DNA of 64,000 bases from Antedon mediterranea. Lineage: Eukaryota > Echinodermata > Crinoidea > Comatulida > Antedonidae. Below are positions 1 through 17,379 of this stretch, piece by piece. Numbering within the stretch: position 1 is the first letter of the stretch; every line of letters begins with the position of its first letter. Under the pieces are notes generated by a model, which had not been told where the DNA came from, did not search any database, and worked only from the letters and a program-made list of their open reading frames with translations. Where the stretch lies: assembly GCF_964355755.1 (NCBI RefSeq), contig NC_092676.1:1162288-1226287 (forward strand). Direction: 5' to 3'. The position numbers and the translations under genes were made by a program.

Positions 1-116
1 TGTCTACACTATCAAACTTTATGTGACAAAAAAATGTGATGTGGCCATATATGGACATGATGATGTCATGTCACTACCATATTTGGGCACATCACACTAG
101 TTTGATAGTGTAGACC
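1..116. mobile_element. Palindromic MITE, family A (left end cut by window)
   Basis: Foldback sequence: TGTCTACACTATCAAAC at the left edge is matched in inverse by GTTTGATAGTGTAGAC at 101-116. The core carries CCATATATGG. Related copies lie at 24249-24360, 27472-27611, 31561-31695 and 48376-48495. It sits downstream of the last visible CCDC174 exon, probably in an intron. There is no coding capacity, so it is a non-autonomous DNA transposon. Confidence 0.8.
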
Positions 117-330
117 TAGCAAAGATGCTGGACTATATTAAACCTACCATTTCAAATATGCACTACAGTAATAAAATGTACAATTCTAATAAATTTTGTG
201 TGAATTTTACAAATACCCAAATGAATACATTCAAACTTCTATTGTGAAGATTATTAAATTAAGACTTATAACGGGTAAATTTAATTATTTTTAAGATCAT
301 TGAATATATGAGTTTTTATAAAATACAAAC

Positions 331-5598
<5,268 letters not shown>

Positions 5599-5790
5599 AG
5601 TTTGAATGTTTTCTTTATAGAATTAGGCCTATCGTTACTTTCAAGATTTTGTTTTGATTTTGTGTGTTGTGTTTTGTGTGCTGCTAGCTGCATGTCGGTC
5701 GCGTTTTGTGAAACAAAACGCGTTAAGTTTGGACAATTTGTCTGCTGCCCTCAATTTAAGTTGCTTATTAGAATAACAAAACAATACAAC
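5599..5790. promoter_or_regulatory. CCDC174-side remnant of a divergent intergenic region
   Basis: This 192-bp stretch lies between the CCDC174 start codon and the foldback insertion. With 16913-17379 on the other side of the insertion it would form a single region of about 0.67 kb between two head-to-head start codons. No TATA box or other core element is clear. The promoter role is inferred from position only. Confidence 0.45.
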
Positions 5791-5799
5791 GCAAGTGTG
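5791..5799. repeat. 9-bp target-site duplication, left copy
   Basis: GCAAGTGTG directly precedes the left terminus of the foldback element. The identical 9-mer directly follows the right terminus at 16904-16912. Confidence 0.9.
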
Positions 5800-5952
5800 G
5801 CTTGTGTCAAGCTAGCCAACAATAAGCCAGCCAACAATAAGCCAGCCCACTTTTATTTTTTCCAGCCAACAATAACTATGAAACGCCGTTTGTGCATTCT
5901 TTACATTTTCATTGTTACTTATGGCTTTTATGGTATTAGGAATTAAATATTT

Positions 5953-8900
5953 GTGAGAAAAACGGCGGATTGTTCCTGGGATTCACTAGGTGGGATTATA
6001 CTAGGGTACCCCCTTAGTCGTCCAGTATAAGTTAGAATGGGACCAATGGTGCCGTTTACTCAGCCCTCATCTTTAAAATTTGAGTGTAACTCAATTACAA
6101 TTTTTAAAATATAGTTATATTTGAAACTGTATTTGTGAGAAAATGGCGGATTGTTCCTGGGAGTCACTTGGTGGGATTATACTAGGGTACCCCCTTAGTC
6201 GTCCAGTATAAGTTAGAGTGCGACCACTGGTCCCGTTTACTAAGCCCTCATCTTTAAAATTTGAGTGTAACTCAATTACAATTTTTAAAATATAGTTAAA
6301 TTTGAAACTGTATTGGTGAGAAAATGGCGGATTGTTCCTGGGAGTCACTTGGTGGGATTATACTAGGGTACCTCCTTAGTCGTACACTATAAGTTAGAGT
6401 GGGACCACTGGTACCGTTTTTACACAGCCCTCATCTTTTAAATTTGAGTGTAACTCATTTACGATTAAAAAAATATAGTGAAATTTGATACTGTATTTGT
6501 GAGAAAATGGCGGATTGTTCCTGGGAGTCACTTGGTGGGATTATACTAGGGTACCTCCTTAGTTGTCCAGTATAAGTTAGAGTGGGACCACTGGTTCCGT
6601 TTACTCAGCCCTCATCTTTAACATTTGAGTGTAACTCATTTACGACTTTAAAATATAGTGAAATTTGATACTGTATTTGTGAGAAAACGGCGGATTGTTC
6701 CTGAGAGTCACTTGGTGGGATTATACTAGGGTGCCTCCTTAGTCGTCCAGTATAAGTTAGAGTGGGACCACTGGTCCCGTTTACTCAGCCCTCATCTTTT
6801 AAATTTAAGTGTAACTCATTTACGATTTTAAAAATATAGTGAAATTAGATACTGTATTTTTGTGAGAAAACGGCGGATTGTTCCTGGGAGTCACATGGTG
6901 GCATTATACTAAGGTACGTCCTTAGTCGTCCAGTATAAGTTAGAGTGCGACCACTGGTTCCGTTTACTCAGCCCTCATCTTTTAAATTTGAGTGTAACTC
7001 AATTACGGTAAAAAAAGTTAAAATATAGTGAAAATTGATACTGTATTTGTGAGAAAATGGCGGATTGTTCCTTGGAGTCACTTGGTGGGATTATACTAGG
7101 GTACGTCCTTAGTTATCCAGTAGAAGTTAGAGTGGGACCACTGGTCCCGTTTACCCAGCCCTCATCTTTAACGTTTGAGTGTAACTCAATTACGATTAAT
7201 ATTTTAAAATATAGTGAAATTTGATACTGTATTTGTGAGAAAATGGCGGATTGTTCCCGAGAGTCACTTGGTGGGATTATACTAGGGTACCTCCTTAGTT
7301 GTCCAGTTTAAGTTAGAGTGGGACCACTGTTCCCGTTTACTCAGCCCTTATCTTTAAAATTTGAGTGTAACTCATTTACGATTAATATTTTAAAATATAG
7401 TGAAATTTGATACTGTATTTGTGAGAAAATGGCGGATTGTTCCTGAAAGCCACTTGGTGGGATTATACTAGGGTACCCCCTTAGTTGTGCAGTATAAGTT
7501 AGAGTGGGACCACTGGTCCCGTTTACTCAGCCCTCATCTTTAAAATTTGAGTGTAACTCATTTACGATTTTTAAAATATAGTAAAATTTGAAACTGTATT
7601 TGTGAGAAAACGGCGGATTGTTCCTGGGAGTCACATTGTGGCATTATACTAAGGTACGTCCTTAGTCGTCCAGTATAAGTTAGAGTGCGACCACTGGTTC
7701 CGTTTACTCAGCCCTCATCTTTTAAATTTGAGTGTAACTCAATTACGGTAAAAAATTTTAAAATATAGTGAAAATTGATACTGTATTTGTGAGAAAATGG
7801 CGGATTGTTCCTTGGAGTCACTTGGTGGGATTATACTAGGGTACCTCCTTAGTTGTCCAGTAGAGGTTAGAGTGGGACCACTGGTCCCGTTTACTCAGCC
7901 CTCATCTTTAACGTTTGAGTGTAACTCAATTACGATTAATATTTTAAAATATAGTGAAATTTCATACTGTATTTGTGAGAAAATGGCGGATTGTTCCTGG
8001 GAGCCACTTGGTGGGATTATACTAGGGTACCCCCTTAGTTGTGCAGTATAAGTTAGAGTGGGACCACTGGTCCCGTTTACTCAGCCCTCATCTTTAAAAT
8101 TTGAATGTAACTCATTTACGATTTTTAAAATATAGTAAAATTTGAAACTGTATTTGTGAGAAAACGGCGGATTGTTCCTGAGAGTCACTTGGTGGGATTA
8201 TACTAGGGTACCTCCTTAGTTGTCCAGTATAAGTTAGAGTGGGACCACTGGTCCCGTTTACTCAGCCCTCATCTTTAAAATTTGAGTGTAACTCATTTAC
8301 GATTTTTAAAATATAGTGAAATTTGATACTGTATTTGTGAGAAAACGGCGGATTGTTCCTTGGAGTCACTTGGTGGGATTATACTAGGGTACCTCCTTAG
8401 TTATCCAGTAGAAGTTAGAGTGGGACCACTGGTCCCGTTTACCCAGCCCTCATCTTTAACGTTTGAGTGTAACTCAATTACGATTAATATTTTAAAATAT
8501 AGTGAAATTTGATACTGTATTTGTGAGAAAATGGCGGATTGTTCCCGAGAGTCACTTGGTGGGATTATACTAGGGTACCTCCTTAGTTGTCCAGTTTAAG
8601 TTAGAGTGGGACCACTGTTCCCGTTTACTCAGCCCTTATCTTTAAAGTTTGAGTGTAACTCATTTACGATTAATATTTTAAAATATAGTGAAATTTGATA
8701 CTGTATTTGTGAGAAAATGGCGGATTGTTCCTGAGAGCCACTTGGTGGGATTATACTAGGGTACCCCCTTAGTTGTGCAGTATAAGTTAGAGTGGGACCA
8801 CTGGTCCCGTTTACTCAGCCCTCATCTTTAAAATTTGAGTGTAACTCATTTACGATTTTTAAAATATAGTAAAATTTGAAACTGTATTTGTGAGAAAACG

Positions 8901-11900
8901 GCGGATTGTTCCTGGGAGTCACATTGTGGCATTATACTAAGGTACGTCCTTAGTCGTCCAGTATAAGTTAGAGTGCGACCACTGGTTCCGTTTACTCAGC
9001 CCTCATCTTTTAAATTTGAGTGTAACTCAATTACGGTAAAAAATTTTAAAATATAGTGAAAATTGATACTGTATTTGTGAGAAAATGGCGGATTGTTCCT
9101 TGGAGTCACTTGGTGGGATTATACTAGGGTACCTCCTTAGTTGTCCAGTAGAGGTTAGAGTGGGACCACTGGTCCCGTTTACTCAGCCCTCATCTTTAAC
9201 GTTTGAGTGTAACTCAATTACGATTAATATTTTAAAATATAGTGAAATTTCATACTGTATTTGTGAGAAAATGGCGGATTGTTCCTGGGAGCCACTTGGT
9301 GGGATTATACTAGGGTACCCCCTTAGTTGTGCAGTATAAGTTAGAGTGGGACCACTGGTCCCGTTTACTCAGCCCTCATCTTTAAAATTTGAATGTAACT
9401 CATTTACGATTTTTAAAATATAGTAAAATTTGAAACTGTATTTGTGAGAAAACGGCGGATTGTTCCTGAGAGTCACTTGGTGGGATTATACTAGGGTACC
9501 TCCTTAGTTGTCCAGTATAAGTTAGAGTGGGACCACTGGTCCCGTTTACTCAGCCCTCATCTTTAAAATTTGAGTGTAACTCATTTACGATTTTTAAAAT
9601 ATAGTGAAATTTGATACTGTATTTGTGAGAAAACGGCGGATTGTTCCTGAAAGTCACTTGGTGGGATTATACTAGGGTACCCCCTTAGTCGTCCAGTATA
9701 AGTTAGAGTGGGACCACTGGTCCCGTTTACTGAGCCCTCATCTTTTAAATTTGAGTGTAACTCAATTACGGTAAAAAAATTTAAAATATAGTGAAAATTG
9801 ATACTGTATTTGTGAGAAAATGGCGGATTGTTCCTTGGAGTCACTTGGTGGGATTATACTAGGGTACCTCCTTAGTTGTCCAGTAGAAGTTAGAGTGGGA
9901 CCACTGGTCCCGTTTACCCAGCCCTCATCTTTAACGTTTGAGTGTAACTCAATTACGATTAATATTTTAAAATATAGTGAAATTTGATACTGTATTTGTG
10001 AGAAAATGGCGGATTGTTCCCGAGAGTCACTTGGTGGGATTATACTAGGGTACCTCCTTAGTTGTCCAGTTTAAGTTAGAGTGGGACCACTGTTCCCGTT
10101 TACTCAGCCCTTATCTTTAAAATTTGAGTGTAACTCATTTACGATTAATATTTTAAAATATAGTGAAATTTGATACTGTATTTGTGAGAAAATGGCGGAT
10201 TGTTCCTGAGAGCCACTTGGTGGGATTATACTAGGGTACCCCCTTAGTTGTGCAGTATAAGTTAGAGTGGGACCACTGGTCCCGTTTACTCAGCCCTCAT
10301 CTTTAAAATTTGAGTGTAACTCATTTACGATTTTTAAAATATAGTAAAATTTGAAACTGTATTTGTGAAAAAACGGCGGATTGTTCCTGGGAGTCACATT
10401 GTGGCATTATACTAAGGTACGTCCTTAGTCGTCCAGTATAAGTTAGAGTGCGACCACTGGTTCCGTTTACTCAGCCCTCATCTTTTAAATTTGAGTGTAA
10501 CTCAATTACGGTAAAAAAATTTAAAATATAGTGAAAATTGATACTGTATTTGTGAGAAAATGGCGGATTGTTCCTTGGAGTCACTTGGTGGGATTATACT
10601 AGGGTACCTCCTTAGTTGTCCAGTAAAGGTTAGAGTGGGACCACTGGTCCCGTTTACTCAGCCCTCATCTTTAACGTTTGAGTGTAACTCAATTACGATT
10701 AATATTTTAAAATATAGTGAAATTTCATACTGTATTTGTGAGAAAATGGCGGATTGTTCCTGGGAGCCACTTGGTGGGATTATACTAGGGTACCCCCTTA
10801 GTTGTGCAGTATAAGTTAGAGTGGGACCACTGGTCCCGTTTACTCAGCCCTCATCTTTAAAATTTGAATGTAACTCATTTACGATTTTTAAAATTTAGTA
10901 AAATTTGAAACTATATTTGTGAGAAAACGGCGGATTGTTCCTGAGAGTCACTTGGTGGGATTATACTAGGGTACCTCCTTAGTTGTCCAGTATAAGTTAG
11001 AGTGGGACCACTGGTCCCGTTTACTCAGCCCTCATCTTTAAAATTTGAGTGTAACTCATTTACGATTTTTAAAATATAGTAAAATTTGATACTGTATTTG
11101 TGAGAAAACGGCGGATTGTTCCTGAAAGTCACTTGGTGGGATTATACTAGGGTACCCCCTTAGTCGTCCAGTATAAGTTAGAGTGGGACCACTGGTCCCG
11201 TTTACTGAGCCCTCATCTTTTAAATTTGAGTGTAACTCATTTACGATTTTTAAAATATAGTAAAATTTGATACTGTATTTGTGAGAAAATGGCAGATTGT
11301 TCCTGGGAGCCACTTGGTGGGATTATACTAGCGTACCTCCTTAGTTGTCCAGTTTAAGTTAGAGTGGGACCACTGGTCCCGTTTACTCAACCCTTATCTT
11401 AAAAATTTGAGTGTAACTCAATTACGAATAATATTTTAAAATATAGTGAAATTTGATACTGTATTTGTGAGAAAATGGCGGATTGTTCCTGGGAGTCACT
11501 TGGTGGGATTATACTAGGGTACCCCCTTAGTCGTCCAGTATAAGTTAGAGTGCGACCAATGGTCCCGTTTACTCAGCCCTCATCTTTAAAATTTGAGTGT
11601 AACTCATTTACGATTTTTAAAATATAGTGAATTTTGAAACTGTATTTGTGAGAAAACGGCGGATTGTTCCTGAGATTCACTTGGTGGGATTATACTAGGG
11701 TACACCCTTAGTCGTCCAGTGTAAGTTATAGTGGAACCACTGGTCCCGTTTACTCAGCCCTCATCTTTAAAATTTGAGTGTGACTCATTTACGATTTAAA
11801 AAATATAGTGAAATTTGATACTTTATTTGTGAGAATCTGGCGGATTGTTCCTGGGAGTCACTTGGTGGGATTATACTAGGGTACCTCCTTAGTTGTCCAG

Positions 11901-12540
11901 TATAAGTTAGAGTGGGACCACTGGTCCCGTTTACTCAGCCCTCATCTTTAAAATTTGAGTGTAACTCATTTACGATTTTTAAAATATAGTGAAATTTGAT
12001 ACTGTATTTGTGAGAAAACGGCGGATTGTTCCTGAGAGTCACTTGGTGGGATTATACTAAAGTACCTCCTTAGTTGTCCAGTATAAGTTAGAGTTGGACC
12101 ACTGGTCCCGTTTACTCAGCCCTCATCTTTAAAATTTGAGTGTAACACATTTACGATTTTTAAAATATAGTGAAATTTGAAACTGTATTTGTGAAAAAAC
12201 GGCGGATTGTTCCTGAGAGTCACTTGGTGGGATTATACTAGGGTACCTCCTTGTTCGTCCAGTAAAGGTTAGAGTGGGACCACTGGTTCCGTTTACTCAG
12301 CCCTCATCTTTAAAATTTGAGTGTAACTCATTTACGATTTTTAAAATATAGTAAAATTTGAAACTGTATTTGTGAGAAAACGGCGGATTGTTCCTGGGAG
12401 TCACATTGTGGCATTATACTAAGGTACGTCCTTAGTCGTCCAGTATAAGTTAGAGTGCGACCACTGGTTCCGTTTACTCAGCCCTCATCTTTTAAATTTG
12501 AGTGTAACTCATTTACGATTTTTAAAATATAGTGAAATTT
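5953..12540 (+). repeat. Left arm: about 36 direct copies of a 184-bp satellite
   Basis: The anchor GTGAGAAAAYGGCGGATTG recurs at 5953, 6135, 6316, 6499, 6679, 6862, 7049, 7235, 7421, 7602 and 7789, so spacing is 180-187 bp. Units share GGTGGGATTATACTAGGGTA and GTTTACTCAGCCCTCATC. Higher-order structure is clear: a distinctive variant unit recurs at 1288 bp (7 units) and then 1475 bp (8 units), for example at 7797, 9085 and 10560. Some unit pairs are open for up to 84 codons, but these frames are broken in most units. Confidence 0.97.
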
Positions 12541-15500
12541 GTACCAGTGGTCCCACTCTAAACTATATTTTTAAAATCGTAAATGAGTTACACTCAAATT
12601 TTAAAGATGAGGGCTGAGTAAACGGGACCAGTGGTCCCACTCTAACTTATACTGGACGACTAAGGGGGTACCCTAGTATAATCCCACCAAGTGACTCCCA
12701 GGAACAATTCGCCATTTTCTCACAAATACAGTATCAATTTTCACTATATTTTAAAATGTTTATCGTAATTGAGTTACACTTAAATTAAAAGATGAGGGCT
12801 GAGTAAACGGAACCAGTGGTACCACTATAACTTTTACTGGACGACTAAGGAGGTACCCTAGTATAATCCCACCAAGTGACTCCCCGGAACAATCCGCCAT
12901 TTTCTCACAAATACAGTTTCAAATTTAACTATATTTTAAAAATTGTAATTGAGTTACACTCAAATTTTTAAGATGAGAAGGCTGAGTAAACGGAACCAGT
13001 GGTCCCACTCTAACTTATACTGGACAACTAAGGAGGTACCCTAGTATAATCCCACCAAGTGACTCCCAGGAACAATCCGCCATTTTCTCACAAATACAGT
13101 ATCAAATGTCACTATATTTTTTAAATCGTAAATGAGTTACACTCGAATTTAAAAGATGAGGGCTGAGTAAACGGGACCAGTGGTCCCACTCTAATTTATA
13201 CTGGACGACTAAGGAGGTACCTTAGTATAATCCCACCAAGTGACTCCCAGGAACAATCCGCCATTTTTTCACAAATACAGTATCAAATTTCACTATATTT
13301 TTTAAATCGTAAATGAGTTACACTCAAATTTAAAAGATGAGGGCTGAGTAAACGGTACCAGTGGTCCCACTCTAACTTATACTGTACGACTAAGGAGGCA
13401 CCCTAGTATAATCCCACCAAGTGACTGCCAGGAACAATCCGCCATTTTCTCACAAATACAGTATCAAATTTCACTATATTTTAAAATATTAATCGTAATT
13501 GAGTTACACTCAAATTTTAAAGATAAGTGCTGAGTAAACGGGACCAGTGGTCCCACTCTAACTTAAACTGGACAACTAAGGAGGTACCCTAGTATAATCC
13601 CCCACCAAGTGACTCCCGGGAACAATCCGCCATTTTCTCACAAATACAGTATCAAATTTCACTATATTTTAAAATATTAATCGTAATTGAGTTACACTCA
13701 AACGTTAAAGATGAGGGCTGAGTAAACGGAACCAGTGGTCCCACTCTAACTTCTACTGGACAACTAAGTAGGTACCCTAGTATAATCCCACCAAGTGACT
13801 CCCAGGAACAATCCGCCATTTTCTCACAAATACAGTATCAATTTTCACTATATTTTAAATATTTTTATCGTAATTGAGTTACACTCAAATTTAAAAGATG
13901 AGGGCTGAGTAAACGGGACCAGTGGTCGCACTCTAACTTATACTGGACGACTAAGGACGTACCTTAGTATAATCCCACCATGTGACTCCCAGGAAAAATC
14001 CGCCGTTTTCTCACAAATACAGTATCTAATTTCTCTATATTTTTAAAATCGTAAATGAGTTACACTCAAATTTATAAGATGAGGGCTGAGTAAACGGGAC
14101 CAGTGGTCCCACTCTAACTTATATTGGACGACTAAGGAGGCACCCTAGTATAATCCCACAAAGTGACTCTCAGGAACAATCCGCCGTTTTCTCACAAATA
14201 CAGTATCAAATTTCACTATATTTTAAAAGTCGTAAATGAGTTACACTCAAATTTAAAAGATGAGGGCTGAGTAAACGGGACCAGTGGTACCACTCTAACT
14301 TTTACTGGACGACTAAGGAGGTACCCTAGTATAATCCCACCAAGTGACTCTCAGGAACAATCCGCCGTTTTCTCACAAATACAGTATCAAATTTCACTAT
14401 ATTTTAAAAATCGTAAATGAGTTACACTCAAATTTTAAAGATTAGTGCTGAGTTAACGGGACCAGTGGTCCCACTCTAACTTATACTGGACAACTAAGGA
14501 GGTACTCTAGTATAATCCCACCAAGTGACTCCCAGGAACAATCCGCCATTTTCTCACAAATACAGTATCAAATTTCACTATATTTTTTAAATCGTAAATG
14601 AGTTACACTCAAATTTAAAAGATGAGGGCTGAGTAAACGGTACAAGTGGTCCCACTCTAACTTATACTGTACGACTAAGGAGGCACCCTAGTATAATCCC
14701 ACCAAGTGAATCTCAGGAACAATCCGCCGTTTTCTCCCTCACAACTACAGTTTCAAATTTCACTATATTTTAAAAATCGTAAATGAGTTACACTCAAATT
14801 TTAAAGATGAGGGCTGAGTAAACGGAAACAGTGGTCCCACTCTAACTTATACTGGACGACTAACGGGGTACCCTAGTATAATCCCACCAAGTGACTGCCA
14901 GGAACAATCCGCCATTTTCTCACAAATACAGTATCAAATTTCACTATATTTTAAAATATTAATCGTAATTGAGTTACACTCAAATTTTAAAGATAAGGGC
15001 TGAGTAAACGGGACCAGTGGTCCCACTCTAACTTAAACTGGACAACTAAGGAGGTACCCTAGTATAATCCCACCAAGTGACTCCCGGGAACAATCCGCCA
15101 TTTTCTCACAAATACAGTATCAAATTTCACTATATTTTAAAATATTAATCGTAATTGAGTTACACTCAAACGTTAAAGATGAGGGCTGAGTAAACGGGAC
15201 CAGTGGTCCCACTCTAACTTCTACTGGACAACTAAGGAGGTACCCTAGTATAATCCCACCAAGTGACTCCCAGGAACAATCCGCCATTTTCTCACAAATA
15301 CAGTATCAATTTTCACTATATTTTAAATATTTTTATCGTAATTGAGTTACACTCAAATTTAAAAGATGAGGGCTGAGTAAACGGAACCAGTGGTCCCACT
15401 CTAACTTATACTGGACAACTAAGGACGTACCTTAGTATAATCCCACCATGTGACTCCCAGGAAAAATCCGCCGTTTTCTCACAAATACAGTATCTAATTT

Positions 15501-16750
15501 CTCTATATTTTAAAAATCGTAAATGAGTTACACTCAAATTTAAAAGATGAGGGCTGAGTAAACGGGACCAGTGGTCCCACTCTAACTTATACTGGACGAC
15601 TAAGGAGGCACCCTAGTATAATCCCACCAAGTGACTCTCAGGAACAATCCGCCGTTTTCTCACAAATACAGTATCAAATTTCACTATATTTTAAAAATCG
15701 TAAATGAGTTACACTCAAATTTAAAAGATGAGGGCTGAGTAAACGGGACCAGTGATCCCACTCTAACTTATACTGGATGACTAATGGGGTACCCTAGTAT
15801 AATCCCACCAAGTGACTCTAAGGAACAATCCGCCGTTTTCTCACAAATACAGTATCAAATTTCACTATATTTTAAAAATCGTAAATGAGTTACACTCAAA
15901 TTTTAAAGATGAGGGCTGAGTAAACGGGACCAGTGGTCCCACTCTAACTTATACTGGACAACTAAGAAGGTACCCTAGTATAATCCCACAAAGTGACTCC
16001 CGGGAACAATCCGCCATTTTCTCACAAATACAGTATCAAATTTCACTATATTTTTTAAATCGTAAATGAGTTACACTCAAATTTAAAAGATGAGGGCTGA
16101 GTAAACGGTACCAGTGGTCCCACTCTAACTTATACTGTACGACTAAGGAGGTACCCTAGTATAATCCCACCAAGTGACTCCCAGGAACAATCCGCCATTT
16201 TCTCACCAATACAGTTTCAAATTTTACTATATTTAAAAAATTGTAATTGAGTTACACTCAAATTTTAAAGATGAGGGCTGAGTAAACGGGACCAGTGGTC
16301 GCACTCTAACTTATACTGGACGTCTAAGGGGGTACCCTAGTATAATCCCACCAAGTGACTCCCAGGAACAATCCGCCATTTTCTCACAAATACAGTTTCA
16401 AATTTAACTATATTTAAAAAATTGTAATTGAGTTACACTCAAATTTTAAAAATGAGGGCTGAGTAAACGGGACCAGTGGTCGCACTCTAACTTATACTGG
16501 ACGTCTAAGGGGGTACCCTAGTATAATCCCACCAAGTGACTCCCAGCAACAATCCGCCATTTTCTCACAAATACAGTTTCAAATTTAACTATATTTTAAA
16601 AATCGTAATTGAGTTACACTCAAATTTTAAAGATGAGGGCTGAGTAAACGGGACCAGTGGTCCCACTCTAACTTATACTGGACGACTAAGGGGGTACCCT
16701 AGTATAATCCCACCAAGTGAATCCCAGGAACAATCCGCCGTTTTTCTCAC
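12541..16750 (-). repeat. Right arm: about 23 inverted copies of the 184-bp satellite
   Basis: These are the same units as the left arm in opposite orientation (CAATCCGCCATTTTCTCAC anchors). The arm is about 2.4 kb shorter than the left one. A variant containing GTGACTGCCAGGAAC recurs at about 13422 and 14895, roughly 8 units apart. The switch is not a clean mirror: a 20-base inverted piece (GTACCAGTGGTCCCACTCTA, 12541-12560) is joined to a different position of the inverted unit. Confidence 0.96.
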
Positions 16751-16903
16751 AAATATTTAATTCCTAATACCATAAAAGCCATAAGTAACAATGAAAATGT
16801 AAAGAATGCACAAACGGCGTTTCATAGTTATTGTTGGCTGGAAAAAATAAAAGTGGGCTGGCTTATTGTTGGCTGGCTTATTGTTGGCTAGCTTGACACA
16901 AGC

Positions 16904-16912
16904 GCAAGTGTG
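16904..16912. repeat. 9-bp target-site duplication, right copy
   Basis: GCAAGTGTG directly follows the terminal ACACAAGC of the foldback element and is identical to 5791-5799. Confidence 0.9.
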
Positions 16913-17379
16913 GGTGTACATTCTCTTTTCTTTACCCCTAAAATTTTGACAGAAACAACACCTTTCTCTTTGGGATTTTCGAAGAAGTAAAGGGCTGCGG
17001 AATCGGGGTTAAACCGGAGAGAGTTTCTTATTTTGTAAGTAGACAATTAGTTCAAATTTATAGTACAGAAATTGTTATAAGGTACTGACGTTGAACTTTA
17101 GTTTTGTCAATAGTCGATGATGAGTAGGGTCTCTTCTTGTAGAATTACCCTATGCTTATTTTTGGTTTTGTGTACTGTTGTACATTGCACCTGACGTAGG
17201 TGTACTGTTAATACACTTTTGCACCTTCTGAAATTTGGTTCAATCCTGACCTCTGACTCTTACTAAGTAACTAAAGGTAATCTCACTTTTCATTCAGGAG
17301 GGGTGCGAAACAGCGCCCTTATTTTTAATATTATCCAGATTGGAATCTCAATTTTAGTTCTTTTACTTTTTCGAAGAAA
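16913..17379 (+). promoter_or_regulatory. 5' region of PCSK1, possible split 5' UTR
   Basis: This lies between the foldback element and the PCSK1 start codon. A possible donor (TTATTTT/GTAAGTAG, around 17034) and a possible acceptor (TTTTCATTCAG, ending 17298) would allow a non-coding first exon. No TATA box is obvious. Without transcript data the exon is only a suggestion. Confidence 0.35.

Larger units (their letters stand above)
5800..16903. mobile_element. 11.1-kb foldback (TU/FB-like) transposon with satellite arms
   Basis: The left terminus starts GCTTGTGTCAAGCTAGCC and the right terminus is its reverse complement. About 150 bp of unique outer sequence is essentially identical in inverse at 5800-5952 and 16751-16903. 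It includes three copies of AGCCAACAATA. Inside lie only tandem units of about 184 bp: direct up to about 12540, inverted after that. No central domain and no transposase are present, so movement would need help in trans. The 9-bp target duplication fits Foldback or Mutator-type elements. Sea urchin TU elements are a known echinoderm example of long inverted repeats built from tandem repeats; whether this belongs to them is inference. It sits between CCDC174 and PCSK1. Confidence 0.9.

Noticed and set aside
7797-10814. Three near-identical 84-codon open frames (MADCS...)
   Set aside because: They are the same two satellite units recurring by higher-order duplication. The frame is broken in most other units and there is no start or splice context.
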